This document shows, in pieces, positions 21,328 through 31,974 of a stretch of 64,000 nt of DNA. A program made the translations under genes and the position numbers. The notes below the pieces were generated by a model. That model ran no database searches and was not told the origin of the DNA. It worked only from the letters and a program-made list of their open reading frames with translations. Source of the DNA: Escherichia sp. E1V33 (GTDB lineage: Bacteria > Pseudomonadota > Gammaproteobacteria > Enterobacterales > Enterobacteriaceae); assembly GCF_004211955.1 (NCBI RefSeq), contig NZ_RHJI01000010.1:496001-560000 (forward strand), in the 5' to 3' direction. Each line of letters begins with the position of its first letter. Positions within the stretch are counted from its first letter, which is position 1.

Positions 21328-22391
21328 TACCTCTCCTCATGTTCAGCTTCGCGGCGCAGCAAGTGCGCTTTGCGCGACACGCCCCAGCGGTAACCAGAAA
21401 GTGCGCCATCACCGCGTACTACCCGATGACAAGGGATAATAATAGCTAATCTATTGGCGGCGCAGGCACTGGCTACCGCGCGAACGGCTTTAGGTTTGCC
21501 AATCGCGTTCGCCAGTTGCTGGTAACTCACCGTTTCACCACAAGGTATAGTGCGTAGCGCCTGCCAGACTTGTTGTTGAAAAGCGGTTCCCCGAATATCC
21601 AGCGGTAACATCAGCGGCGTATCGCGCTGATTGAGGCTGGCAATCACTTCACACACATGTTGCTGAAACATCAGGTCAGCAGGCGCGTTGTCGGCGGCAG
21701 GAAACATTTGACGGAGTTCGTTAATCAACATCCCGTCATCGTCGCCCAGCAGAATCGCGCAAATCCCCCGCTCGCTTTCTGCCACCAGGCAACGGCCCAA
21801 CTCACAATCAGCCAGCGCATAACGCACAGCCAGGTTTTCGCCGCCGTGACGAAACTGTTTAGCCGTCATTCCCAGCGTTTCGTCGGCTTTGCGGTAATAA
21901 CTACTGCCGTCGGGAAATCCAGCGTTCAGAATCGCCTGGGTGACGCTCTCACCTTTCGCCAGCGATGCGCGCAAACGTCGAGCGCGCCAGGCCTGTTGCC
22001 AGGCTTTTGGCGTCATTCCGGTCGTGGCTTTAAATAAACGATGCAGATGGAACGGACTCATCGCCACCTGGTCAGCTAAGGCCTCCAGCGTTACAGGCAT
22101 TTCCTGTTCCAGCAGTCGACAAGCGCGGGTGATTTTATCCAGCCGATGTTGCTGGGCGTTGGCTTTATCAGGTTGGCAGCGTTTGCAGGGACGAAAGCCA
22201 GCGGCAAGCGCCTCGCTGGCATCAGCATAGAAAGAAACGTTTTCCCGCAAGGCATGTCTGGCGCGGCAAGACGGACGGCAAAAGATACCCGTGGTACGCA
22301 CGGCGAAAACAAATTCGCCGTCGGCGTGCGGGTCGCGGGCTAGGACCGATTGCCAGCGTTGATCGTCAGTTAAGCGTGTGGCGTTTTTCAT
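21327..22391 (-). CDS. ada: Adaptive response regulator and methyltransferase Ada
   Basis: A 354-residue bifunctional protein. The N-terminal zinc domain has C38, C42, C69 and C72; C38 accepts methyl groups from phosphotriesters. An AraC-type HTH spans about 90-180. The C-terminal O6-methylguanine methyltransferase domain has the PCHRVV active site (C321). Methylated at C38, Ada activates its own operon and alkA. The operator and promoter lie directly upstream. Confidence 0.98.
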   Translation of the reverse strand: MKNATRLTDDQRWQSVLARDPHADGEFVFAVRTTGIFCRPSCRARHALRENVSFYADASEALAAGFRPCKRCQPDKANAQQHRLDKITRACRLLEQEMPVTLEALADQVAMSPFHLHRLFKATTGMTPKAWQQAWRARRLRASLAKGESVTQAILNAGFPDGSSYYRKADETLGMTAKQFRHGGENLAVRYALADCELGRCLVAESERGICAILLGDDDGMLINELRQMFPAADNAPADLMFQQHVCEVIASLNQRDTPLMLPLDIRGTAFQQQVWQALRTIPCGETVSYQQLANAIGKPKAVRAVASACAANRLAIIIPCHRVVRGDGALSGYRWGVSRKAHLLRREAEHEER

Positions 22392-22415
22392 AATCAGCTC
22401 CCTGGTTAAGGATAG

Positions 22416-22470
22416 CCTTTAGTCTGCCCGGTCACCATCACGCAAAAACCAACAATCTTGCGCTTTAATT
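22416..22470 (-). promoter_or_regulatory. ada promoter with Ada box
   Basis: On the minus strand the Ada box AATTAAAGCGCAA lies at about 22458-22470, with -35-like TTGCGT (22445-22440) and -10-like TAAAGG (22421-22416). The upstream AAAGCGCA motif matches the known ada operator. The Ada box overlaps the last codons of apbE, which ends at 22465. Confidence 0.85.
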
Positions 22471-23520
22471 TTTTTCGCTCACCAGGAAGCTTTTAAACTG
22501 CGGCGACATCCAGGTTTTAAAGCTATCGCCTTCTTTGGTGATCATATAAACCGCCAGCCCTTCCCGGCGGACGACTTCTTTGGCTTTCTCTGGCCCGAGC
22601 ACCATCAAACCTGTATCCCAGGCGTCGGCTTCCAGCGCCGTCGGTGCAATCACCGTCACGGACACCAGATTATGTTCGATAGGTCGTCCGGTTTGCGGAT
22701 CAATAACATGAGAAAGGCGTTTGCCGTCCAGTTCGTAATAATTGCGATAGCTGCCGGAGGTGCTGATACCGTGACCGTTGATATCCACTACCGCCTGAAC
22801 CGCGTTTTCTTTATCGGTTGGTTTTTGAATCGCCACTCGCCACGGCTGGCCCTCGCCGTTCATACCGCGGCTGTTCAGCGCCCCGCCCACCGACACCAGG
22901 TAGCGGGAAATACCTTCCTGCTCCATCAAGCGTGCCAAATGATCGGCCGCATAACCTTCGCCTACGGTCGAAAGGTCGACATATAAATCCGGAAGATCTT
23001 TTTGCAGGTACTGCTGATGATACTGATTGATGACCGTCAGGTGCTGTAAGCCGGTTTTGGCTTTCATCGCGTCGATCTGTTCCTGGCTCGGAATTTGTAC
23101 CGGTTGTTGTTCCGGGCCAAAGCCCCACAGATTCACCAGCGGCCCGACGGTAATATCCATTGCGCCATCGGTCTTTGCGCCAATACGCAGCGAGGTGGTG
23201 ACGATATCCGCCATGGCTTCATTTACCGGCCACGGTGTCAGGCTTTGCGAGTCGTTAAAGCGCATCAGCGCGGAGTCTTTTTTATAGGTCGAAAGCAGCT
23301 GATCGTCAGCGTCCAGCTGGGTCTGAATCTTCTCTTTGAGCTCGGCGCTACGTTTGGTGTCAATGCCCGGGATACTGGCACGCCAGAAGGTTCCCATGGT
23401 TTTGCCTTCAAGAACAGTAACTTCAGTAGCGTGGGGGTTGGCGGGTTGTGGTTTTTGATCGCAACCGACAAAGAAGAGCGTGGCAGCCAGCAATGCCACG
23501 CGGGTAAAGCTTATTTCCAT
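22465..23520 (-). CDS. apbE: FAD:protein FMN transferase ApbE (lipoprotein)
   Basis: A 351-residue periplasmic lipoprotein with lipobox FFVGC (modified C20). It covalently attaches FMN from FAD to threonines of target flavoproteins such as NqrB/RnfG-type proteins. Family features include GKTMGTFWRA near residue 39, the VDLSTVGEGYAADH segment and the C-terminal DAWDTGLMVLG Mg-binding region. It lies between ompC and ada on the same strand but is separated from ompC by a terminator. Confidence 0.96.
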   Translation of the reverse strand: MEISFTRVALLAATLFFVGCDQKPQPANPHATEVTVLEGKTMGTFWRASIPGIDTKRSAELKEKIQTQLDADDQLLSTYKKDSALMRFNDSQSLTPWPVNEAMADIVTTSLRIGAKTDGAMDITVGPLVNLWGFGPEQQPVQIPSQEQIDAMKAKTGLQHLTVINQYHQQYLQKDLPDLYVDLSTVGEGYAADHLARLMEQEGISRYLVSVGGALNSRGMNGEGQPWRVAIQKPTDKENAVQAVVDINGHGISTSGSYRNYYELDGKRLSHVIDPQTGRPIEHNLVSVTVIAPTALEADAWDTGLMVLGPEKAKEVVRREGLAVYMITKEGDSFKTWMSPQFKSFLVSEKN

Positions 23521-23590
23521 ACGTGATTATCCTCATGCGAACGATCGCAAGAGTACACCAAAAAAACGCGTTTGTACGCTGAAAACAATG

Positions 23591-23614
23591 AAAAAAGGGC
23601 CCGCAGGCCCTTTG
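23591..23614 (-). terminator. Rho-independent terminator of ompC
   Basis: On the minus strand AAAGGGCCTGCGGGCCCTTTTTTC, read as a GC-rich stem with a four-base loop and a T tract, begins about 18 bases after the ompC stop. Confidence 0.92.
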
Positions 23615-23631
23615 TTCGATATAAATCGAGA

Positions 23632-24750
<1,119 letters not shown>

Positions 24751-24837
24751 TTATATGCCTTTATTTGCTTTTTTATGCCACTGCATACTGATTAACCCTC
24801 ATTAATCAGTCGGCAGGTCCATTCTCCCCAAAAATGC

Positions 24838-24915
24838 AGAATAATCCAACACGAATATGATACTAAAACTTTTAAGATGTTTCAAATATCCACATAGATA
24901 TTTCAAAATGTAAAT
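24838..24915 (-). promoter_or_regulatory. ompC promoter and OmpR-binding region
   Basis: On the minus strand, TTTACATTTTGAAATATCT (24914-24896) resembles OmpR box C1. Further GAAACATCT and TTTTAGTATC segments extend to about 24860. A -10-like TATTCT lies at 24843-24838. The middle box (ATGTGGATATTTGAAACATC) differs from the K-12 C2 box as I remember it. The same region should also serve divergent micF. Confidence 0.75.
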
Positions 24916-25069
24916 ATGATGGAACTTTTTCAGATCCTAATGGTTGAGCAAATAACGCACTAAACATCAAGTAAGATTATTTCGACCTTTAAAACAATAA
25001 CTTAATCTTAAGTCTTTGACCGCACTGAATGTTAAAACAAATTCTTCACTCGCAACTAAAATATCTCTC

Positions 25070-25162
25070 GCTATCATCATTAACTTTATTTATTACCGTC
25101 ATTCATTTCTGAATGTCTGTTTACCCCTATTTCGGCCGGATGCATCGCATCCGGTTTTTTTT
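25070..25162 (+). ncRNA. micF: MicF small regulatory RNA
   Basis: A 93-base Hfq-dependent antisense RNA starting GCTATCATCATTAACTTTA, the region that pairs with the ompF mRNA ribosome site. An internal hairpin (CATTCATTTCTGAATG) and a terminal hairpin CCGGATGC-ATC-GCATCCGG with eight Ts complete the molecule. It is divergent from ompC and coregulated by OmpR; SoxS, MarA and Rob also induce it in E. coli. The terminator stem here is fully paired. Confidence 0.96.
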
Positions 25163-25471
25163 ACCCTTCTTTACACATCTTTTATTTTCTTGTGCTACTG
25201 TAGCAAAATTATAACAATCGTTAACTATTTCGTAAAAAACGACAACAATTACCGACAAAATCTATCTGCGCTATTTTCCTGATAATTTTTTCCACGCCTG
25301 TGAGTTATTTGTACATTACCAACGCATTTGTACATTTATTTACCGCAGCGCAAAATGTGAAATATCGTCGGCGAATGCCTTAACATCAATCAGGTAAGAG
25401 TCTGGAATTTCACACTGTACCCTTTATACTGCCCTATCACTTTGCGAAGTTTTAACAGGTCATAAACACTA
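25163..25471. other. micF-rcsD intergenic region
   Basis: About 310 bases of AT-rich DNA with no credible ORF. It must contain the rcsD promoter; CCCTTTATACTGCCC at 25420-25434 includes a -10-like TATACT. A TAAGAGTCTGGAATTT stretch at 25394 only loosely resembles an RcsAB box. No strong hairpin or repeat is seen. Confidence 0.5.
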
Positions 25472-28144
25472 ATGCGTCAGAAAGAGACAACGGCCACGAC
25501 CCGCTTTTCACTCCTACCGGGGAGCATTACCCGCTTCTTTTTACTGTTGATCATTGTGTTACTGGTGACGATGGGTGTAATGGTGCAAAGCGCCGTTAAC
25601 GCCTGGCTGAAAGATAAAAGCTACCAGATTGTTGATATTACCCATGCCATACAAAAGCGCGTCGATACCTGGCGTTATGTGACCTGGCAGATCTACGACA
25701 ACATTGCCGCAACGGCCTCTACCTCCTCCAGCGAAGGTTTGCAGGAGACGCGCCTGAAACAGGATGTTTATTATCTGGAAAAACCGCGCCGCAAAACGGA
25801 AGCCCTGATCTTTGGTTCTCACGACAACTCAACGCTTGAAATGACCCAAAGGATGTCCACTTATCTGGACACATTGTGGGGCGCAGAGAATGTTCCCTGG
25901 TCAATGTACTATCTGAACGGCCAGGATAACAGCCTGGTTTTGATCTCTACCCTACCGCTCAAAGATCTCACCTCGGGATTTAAAGAGTCGACCGTCAGTG
26001 ACATTGTTGATTCTCGTCGAGCAGAGATGTTGCAACAGGCCAACGCCCTGGATGAACGCGAAAGTTTTTCTAACCTGCGCCGCCTGGCATGGCAGAACGG
26101 TCATTATTTTACCCTGCGCACCACCTTTAACCAGCCGGGACATCTGGCGACGGTAGTAGCTTTTGATCTGCCTATTAATGATTTGATCCCGCCGGGGATG
26201 CCGCTGGATAGCTTCCGTCTGGAGCCAGACGCGGCAGCAGCGGGAACCAATAATAATGAAAAAGAAGCGACGGATAGCGTCAGTATCCACTTTAATAGTT
26301 CGAAGATTGAAATATCTTCGGCGCTCAACTCCACGGATATGCGTCTGGTTTGGCAGGTTCCTTATGGCACATTGCTGCTGGATACGTTGCAAAACATTCT
26401 CCTGCCGCTGCTGCTGAACATCGGTTTGCTGGCGCTGGCGCTGTTTGGCTATACAACCTTCCGCCATTTCTCTGGCCGCACCACTGAAAGCATACCCAGC
26501 ACGGCAGTGAACAATGAACTGCGCATTTTGCGGGCTATCAATGAAGAGATCGTGTCACTGCTGCCGCTCGGCCTGCTGGTTCACGATCAGGAATCGAATC
26601 GAACAGTCATAAGCAACAAAATTGCCGATCACCTGCTGCCGCATTTGAATCTGCAAAACATCACCACGATGGCAGAACAGCACCAGGGCATCATTCAGGC
26701 GACGATTAACAACGAACTGTATGAGATCCGTATGTTTCGCAGCCAGGTCGCGCCGCGTACACAAATCTTCATCATTCGCGATCAAGATCGCGAAGTACTG
26801 GTGAACAAGAAACTCAAGCAGGCGCAGCGTCTGTACGAGAAGAATCAGCAAGGCCGGATGGCCTTTATGAAAAATATTGGCGACGCACTAAAAGAACCTG
26901 CACACACCCTGGCGGAAAGCGCAGCCAAACTCAACACACCTGAAAGCAAACAACTGGCGAATCAAGCTGATGTGCTGGTGCACCTGGTCGACGAAATCCA
27001 GTTAGCGAATATGCTTGCCGACGATAGCTGGAAAAGCGAGAGCGAGCTTTTCTCCGTGCAGGATTTAATTGATGAAGTCGTGCCTTCCGTGTTGCCAGCC
27101 ATCAAGCGTAAAGGTCTGCAGTTACTGATTAACAATCATCTAAAAGCTCACGATATGCGCTGCGGAGATCGCGAGGCCCTACGCCGTATTTTGCTGTTAC
27201 TGATGCAATATGCTGTCACCTCAACGCAAATGGGGAAAATTACCCTTGAGGTTGATCAGGACGAATCTTCTGAAGAACGTCTGACTTTCCGCATTCTTGA
27301 CACCGGAGATGGCATAAGCATTCATGAAATGGATAATTTACACTTCCCGTTTATCAACCAGACCCAAAGAGATCGCTACGGCAAGGCGGACCCGTTGGCA
27401 TTCTGGTTGAGCGACCAGTTGGCGCGCAAGCTAGGCGGTCATTTAAACATCAAAACGCGCGACGAGCTTGGTACACGTTACTCCGTGCATATCAAAATGC
27501 CCACTGCGGAACCGGAAGTCGAAGAGGAAGAAGAGCGTTTACTGGATGATGTTAGCGTGATGATGGACATAACTTCCGCAGAAATTCGGAATATTGTCAC
27601 TCGCCAGTTAGAAAATTGGGGGGCAACCTGCATCACACCGGATGAAAGATTAATTAGTCAAGATTATGATATCTTTTTAACGGATAATCCGTCTAATCTT
27701 ACTGCCTCTGGCTTGCTTTTAAGCGATGATGAGTCTGGCGTACGGGAAATTGGGCCTGGTCAATTGTGCGTCAACTTCAATATGAGCAACGCTATGCAGG
27801 AAGCGGTCTTACAATTAATCGAAGTGCAACTGGCGCAGGAAGAGGTGACAGAATCGCCTCTGGGCGGAGATGAAAATGCACAACTCCATGCCAGCGGCTA
27901 TTATGCGCTCTTTGTAGACACAGTACCGGATGATGTTAAGAGGCTATATACTGAGGCAGCAACCAGTGACTTTGCTGCGTTAGCCCAAACGGCTCATCGT
28001 CTGAAAGGCGTGTTTGCCATGCTTAATCTGGTACCCGGCAAGCAGTTATGTGAAACGCTGGAACATCTTATTCGCGAGAAGGATGTCCCAGGAATAGAAA
28101 AATACATCAGCGACATTGACAGCTATGTCAAGAGCTTGCTGTAG
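25472..28144 (+). CDS. rcsD: Phosphotransfer protein RcsD (YojN)
   Basis: An 890-residue inner-membrane protein of the Rcs phosphorelay. TM1 lies at about 20-42 and a second helix at about 310-328, enclosing a periplasmic domain. A cytoplasmic degenerate histidine-kinase-like region follows, then an ABL domain. The C-terminal HPt domain carries H842 (AQTAHRLKGVF). It relays phosphate from RcsC D875 to RcsB D56. It precedes rcsB by 16 bases on the same strand; rcsB also has a promoter inside rcsD in E. coli. Confidence 0.97.
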   Translation: MRQKETTATTRFSLLPGSITRFFLLLIIVLLVTMGVMVQSAVNAWLKDKSYQIVDITHAIQKRVDTWRYVTWQIYDNIAATASTSSSEGLQETRLKQDVYYLEKPRRKTEALIFGSHDNSTLEMTQRMSTYLDTLWGAENVPWSMYYLNGQDNSLVLISTLPLKDLTSGFKESTVSDIVDSRRAEMLQQANALDERESFSNLRRLAWQNGHYFTLRTTFNQPGHLATVVAFDLPINDLIPPGMPLDSFRLEPDAAAAGTNNNEKEATDSVSIHFNSSKIEISSALNSTDMRLVWQVPYGTLLLDTLQNILLPLLLNIGLLALALFGYTTFRHFSGRTTESIPSTAVNNELRILRAINEEIVSLLPLGLLVHDQESNRTVISNKIADHLLPHLNLQNITTMAEQHQGIIQATINNELYEIRMFRSQVAPRTQIFIIRDQDREVLVNKKLKQAQRLYEKNQQGRMAFMKNIGDALKEPAHTLAESAAKLNTPESKQLANQADVLVHLVDEIQLANMLADDSWKSESELFSVQDLIDEVVPSVLPAIKRKGLQLLINNHLKAHDMRCGDREALRRILLLLMQYAVTSTQMGKITLEVDQDESSEERLTFRILDTGDGISIHEMDNLHFPFINQTQRDRYGKADPLAFWLSDQLARKLGGHLNIKTRDELGTRYSVHIKMPTAEPEVEEEEERLLDDVSVMMDITSAEIRNIVTRQLENWGATCITPDERLISQDYDIFLTDNPSNLTASGLLLSDDESGVREIGPGQLCVNFNMSNAMQEAVLQLIEVQLAQEEVTESPLGGDENAQLHASGYYALFVDTVPDDVKRLYTEAATSDFAALAQTAHRLKGVFAMLNLVPGKQLCETLEHLIREKDVPGIEKYISDIDSYVKSLL

Positions 28145-28160
28145 CAAGGTAGCCTATTAC

Positions 28161-28811
28161 ATGAACAATATGAACGTAATTATTGCTGATGACCATCCGA
28201 TAGTCTTGTTCGGTATTCGCAAATCACTTGAGCAAATCGAGTGGGTGAATGTTGTCGGCGAATTTGAGGACTCTACAGCACTGATCAATAACCTGCCGAA
28301 GCTGGATGCGCATGTTTTGATTACCGATCTCTCCATGCCTGGCGATAAATACGGCGATGGCATTACCTTAATCAAGTACATCAAGCGCCACTTCCCAAGT
28401 CTGTCGATTATTGTTCTGACCATGAACAACAACCCGGCTATTCTTAGCGCGGTACTGGACCTGGATATCGAAGGGATCGTTCTGAAACAAGGTGCGCCGA
28501 CCGACCTGCCGAAAGCGCTGGCAGCGCTACAAAAAGGTAAGAAATTTACTCCGGAAAGCGTTTCTCGGCTGTTAGAGAAAATCAGCGCTGGCGGTTACGG
28601 TGACAAGCGCCTCTCACCAAAAGAGAGTGAAGTTCTGCGCCTGTTTGCAGAAGGCTTCCTGGTTACCGAGATTGCTAAAAAGCTGAACCGGAGTATTAAA
28701 ACCATCAGTAGCCAGAAAAAATCCGCAATGATGAAGCTGGGTGTCGAGAACGATATCGCTCTGTTGAATTATCTCTCTTCTGTGACGTTAAGTCCGGCGG
28801 ATAAAGAGTAA
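28161..28811 (+). CDS. rcsB: Response regulator RcsB
   Basis: A 216-residue response regulator with receiver acidic residues D10/D11, phospho-acceptor D56 (LITDLSMPGD) and LuxR-type HTH (about 148-208, LSPKESEVLRLFAEGFLVTEIA). It controls capsule, motility, rprA and many envelope genes, alone or with RcsA. The start at 28161 (MNNMNVIIADDHP) is the family start. Upstream in-frame codons overlap rcsD and add no conserved sequence. Confidence 0.98.
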   Translation: MNNMNVIIADDHPIVLFGIRKSLEQIEWVNVVGEFEDSTALINNLPKLDAHVLITDLSMPGDKYGDGITLIKYIKRHFPSLSIIVLTMNNNPAILSAVLDLDIEGIVLKQGAPTDLPKALAALQKGKKFTPESVSRLLEKISAGGYGDKRLSPKESEVLRLFAEGFLVTEIAKKLNRSIKTISSQKKSAMMKLGVENDIALLNYLSSVTLSPADKE

Positions 28812-28838
28812 TTTCCCGCAGTCCAGATAAGCTCCGAT

Positions 28839-28941
28839 TGCCGGATGCAGCGTAAACGCCTTATCCGGCCTACAAATTCTAATATTTCAATATATTACAA
28901 CTTTGTAGGCCAGATAAGACGCGCCAGCGTCGCATCTGGCA
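28839..28941. repeat. BIME between rcsB and rcsC
   Basis: REP units TGCCGGATGCAGCG...CCTTATCCGGCCTAC and TTGTAGGCCAGATAAGACG...GCATCTGGC flank an AT-rich spacer (28871-28903). They lie between the convergent ends of rcsB and rcsC. Confidence 0.9.
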
Positions 28942-28957
28942 TTTGCACCGAACGCAC

Positions 28958-31807
28958 CTACGATTCCCGCGCTTTCCTGACCCTTTCGGCATAAATCGTC
29001 AACGTCTGTTTTATGACATCCAACGTCACTGGCTTAGACAGACAGCTATCCATACCGGACTCCAGACACCGCTGTTTCTCTTCAGCCAACGCATTGGCCG
29101 TTACCCCTATTACCGGCAGCGTCAGTCCCAGCTGGCGGATACGTTGCGTTAACCGGTAACCATCCATATTCGGCATGTTGACATCACTTAACACAATATC
29201 AATGTGATTCTTACTAAGAACATTAAGCGCATCAACACCATCATTCGCCGTCTTACACTGATAGCCTAAAGATCCAAGCTGATCGGCCAACAGGCGACGG
29301 TTAATCGGATGATCGTCCACGACCAGAATCATCATATCGTCGTTATTGCTGACCACTTTGTCGGTCAACGGCAGAGAGTTAGCAGGATCGTCACTCTCCA
29401 TCTCTATCAGATAGATGCGCGCCAGCAATGCCGGTAACTCGTGCGGGGCTGCCACACTATGTACCCATTCACCAGGGGCTTTCTCCAGAGGGATGCCGAT
29501 ATGGCGACGACAGAAAGTCACAACCGCCCTGCCCTGCCATTTTTTACTCACCACATCATCGGTGATCAACACATCTTCGGAAGTCGGTTCCTGCCCTTCA
29601 TATGTTGCAACAACTATACCGCTACGTTGCAAACTGGTTTCAAGGAACTGACAGAGCGACGCATTGCGTACCGCCAGCCAGCAACGTTTACCCGTTAATC
29701 CTTCGACACCTTTTTTCTGCGGATACTGCGCGCCATACAGTGGAATACGCACCGCAAACTGGCTACCCATTCCCGGTTCAGAATCCACCGAGATGTCACC
29801 GTCCATCATGCTGATCAGTTTTTCACAAATCGCCAGTCCCAGACCAGTCCCCTGGAAGTTACGCTGTACGCCCGTCCCTACCTGAAAGAACGGATCAAAT
29901 AACCGCACCACCTCTTTCGCCGGAATACCCACTCCGGTATCGCGTACGCGAATAGAAAGATAATCGCCATCAACGCGAACATGCAGAACAATGCAGCCGG
30001 TATCAGTAAATTTAATAGCATTACTTAAAAGGTTGGAGATCACCTGCTGTAAGCGCATTGGGTCGCCATTGAGCGCCATCGGTACATCTGGCTCAATAAA
30101 ACAGTACAAACCAAGTTGCTTGCGTACCACCAGCGGCAAATAGTTGGCGGTGATGTGGTTCATGACTTCGCGCGGTGAAAACTCGCGTGGTTCGATTTTC
30201 AACTGTTCCGATTCAATCTTCGAGAAATCGAGAATGTCGCTAATAATTTTCAATAACAGGCTGGAAGAGTTATTCATTGCCGTCACCAGACGGTCAACAC
30301 CTTTTGGTAACTCTTTGGTTTGTAATAGATCCAGGTTACCAATAATGCCATACAGCGGCGTTCGCAGTTCGTGGCTGACGGTAGCAAGGAACATCGATTT
30401 TGACTGGCTCGCCTGTTCTGCTGCCTGCGCCATTTCCTGCAGCGACTCTTCCATCTTCACACGTGAAGACACATCTACCAGTACGCAAATTGCCACGTTT
30501 TCATTACGATAGCGCGAATGAACAAAGCTGATCTGTAGATTGGTATTGTTACTGGTAAGGACATCGACAAAATTGACCTGCTGGCCACAAATAATTTGCG
30601 TCAGCCGTTGACGATCCTCATGCGTAAGCATGTTGAGATAGGTGTGCGCCAGTTCGTTACTCAAAATATTGACGCCATCGACAGTTCGCAAAATGCAGAT
30701 GCCCACAGGCGCAGAGGCGACTATCTTGCGGTTAAACTGCTCATGCTCTTCCAGTCGCTGGGCGTCACTTTCCGCCGGAATAAAAATACGTCGCTCATAC
30801 ATCCGTGCGAGAGTAAACAATGCAGCACCCGCAATCACGTTCAGCAAAATCGCGTTAAGTATCAACATGCGAATACGTTCCAGCACCTGATCAACAGGCA
30901 CTGAATAGACAATACTTAGCGAAGACGGCGGTAAATTTTTCTTCAGCACCAGCTCACGGAAACCTGGCGTATAGCCAAACCAGGATCGCTCCTGCATCCA
31001 ACGTGGTTCAGCTTTGATCTTACTTTCCGGTCCGGTCAGCGAAATCAGGGTATGGCCATTTTCATCAAGAATGGTGACGCCCATTGGCAACGTACCCGGC
31101 AGGAAGAAGTTCTCCATCCGAATTGTCTGTTCTACGCCTAAAAGCGCTTGCAAACGGTTTGCCAGATAAACTGGTGTCAGCGCGTAGAAATACCCCACCC
31201 CAGGACGCGGCCCTTCACTGATCCAGAAAAGGTTACTGCCACTGTCATCCTGTGGCGCATTACGATATTTGTTAATGCGTTCATGCAGGGCTTTCAGAGC
31301 GGTGTCGCGTTCGACGGGCATATCACGCAGGCCAAAGTTAGCCATACAGAGATTATCGCTGCCGATTAAAAACACGCGGTTGAGATCGTAAGCCGCAGAG
31401 AAGTTATCGCGCCAGTAGCGCATAAACCACGCCAGTGACTCCAGGGAGCCTCGCCATGTGTTGCTCATTGCGGAACAATCGGAATCAGCAAACAGCGGTT
31501 CGAAAACCGGCACATCCGCTTGCGTTTCACGCCCACGCGGAGAAAGCACGCCGTTTTCCACGGATAAGCGATTTTCAGCAATGTACTTCAGCTCTTTCAT
31601 GACATCAGAGGTGCGCTGAATAAACCGCTGAGCCTGATCGGAGCTCAGATTAAATTCCTGACGAATCTCAGATTCTCGTTGATGTAAAGCGTTGACGATG
31701 TAAAACACTGATGAAAAAGCAATCAACAGCCAGATCAATAACGCCAGCGCTCTGAACATGTAGCGCGAGACTTTCAGGGTTGTGCGAAAAGAAGCAAGGT
31801 ATTTCAA
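28958..31807 (-). CDS. rcsC: Hybrid sensor kinase RcsC
   Basis: A 949-residue membrane sensor with two helices (about 20-42 and 313-333) around a periplasmic domain. It has a PAS-like region, a HisKA dimerisation domain with H479 (TVSHELRTPLYG), an HATPase domain (GTGLGLAICEKL) and a C-terminal receiver with D875 (IVLSDVNMPNMDG). It phosphorylates itself and passes phosphate via RcsD H842 to RcsB. RcsF and IgaA feed signals in. All catalytic residues are intact. Convergent with rcsB. Confidence 0.98.
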   Translation of the reverse strand: MKYLASFRTTLKVSRYMFRALALLIWLLIAFSSVFYIVNALHQRESEIRQEFNLSSDQAQRFIQRTSDVMKELKYIAENRLSVENGVLSPRGRETQADVPVFEPLFADSDCSAMSNTWRGSLESLAWFMRYWRDNFSAAYDLNRVFLIGSDNLCMANFGLRDMPVERDTALKALHERINKYRNAPQDDSGSNLFWISEGPRPGVGYFYALTPVYLANRLQALLGVEQTIRMENFFLPGTLPMGVTILDENGHTLISLTGPESKIKAEPRWMQERSWFGYTPGFRELVLKKNLPPSSLSIVYSVPVDQVLERIRMLILNAILLNVIAGAALFTLARMYERRIFIPAESDAQRLEEHEQFNRKIVASAPVGICILRTVDGVNILSNELAHTYLNMLTHEDRQRLTQIICGQQVNFVDVLTSNNTNLQISFVHSRYRNENVAICVLVDVSSRVKMEESLQEMAQAAEQASQSKSMFLATVSHELRTPLYGIIGNLDLLQTKELPKGVDRLVTAMNNSSSLLLKIISDILDFSKIESEQLKIEPREFSPREVMNHITANYLPLVVRKQLGLYCFIEPDVPMALNGDPMRLQQVISNLLSNAIKFTDTGCIVLHVRVDGDYLSIRVRDTGVGIPAKEVVRLFDPFFQVGTGVQRNFQGTGLGLAICEKLISMMDGDISVDSEPGMGSQFAVRIPLYGAQYPQKKGVEGLTGKRCWLAVRNASLCQFLETSLQRSGIVVATYEGQEPTSEDVLITDDVVSKKWQGRAVVTFCRRHIGIPLEKAPGEWVHSVAAPHELPALLARIYLIEMESDDPANSLPLTDKVVSNNDDMMILVVDDHPINRRLLADQLGSLGYQCKTANDGVDALNVLSKNHIDIVLSDVNMPNMDGYRLTQRIRQLGLTLPVIGVTANALAEEKQRCLESGMDSCLSKPVTLDVIKQTLTIYAERVRKARES

Positions 31808-31974
31808 AGGGGCGAAGCTCCGCCTCAGGTGAACGATGGAGTGTGGTTAAGGTAGCGGTAAAAGCGTGCCACCGCAATGTTCTCTCTTCTCTGGAATATG
31901 ATACACCGCCGAGAAATCATTACCTTAACCCCTGATAATCGTCGTTTGCCTGAAAAACAACCCGGATACCCAGC

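Noticed and set aside
25016..25282. 88-codon frame covering micF
   Set aside because: It crosses the whole sRNA and its terminator, and has no recognisable protein features.
25394..25409. Possible RcsAB box upstream of rcsD
   Set aside because: Only the first half resembles the consensus (TAAGA); the second half does not match.
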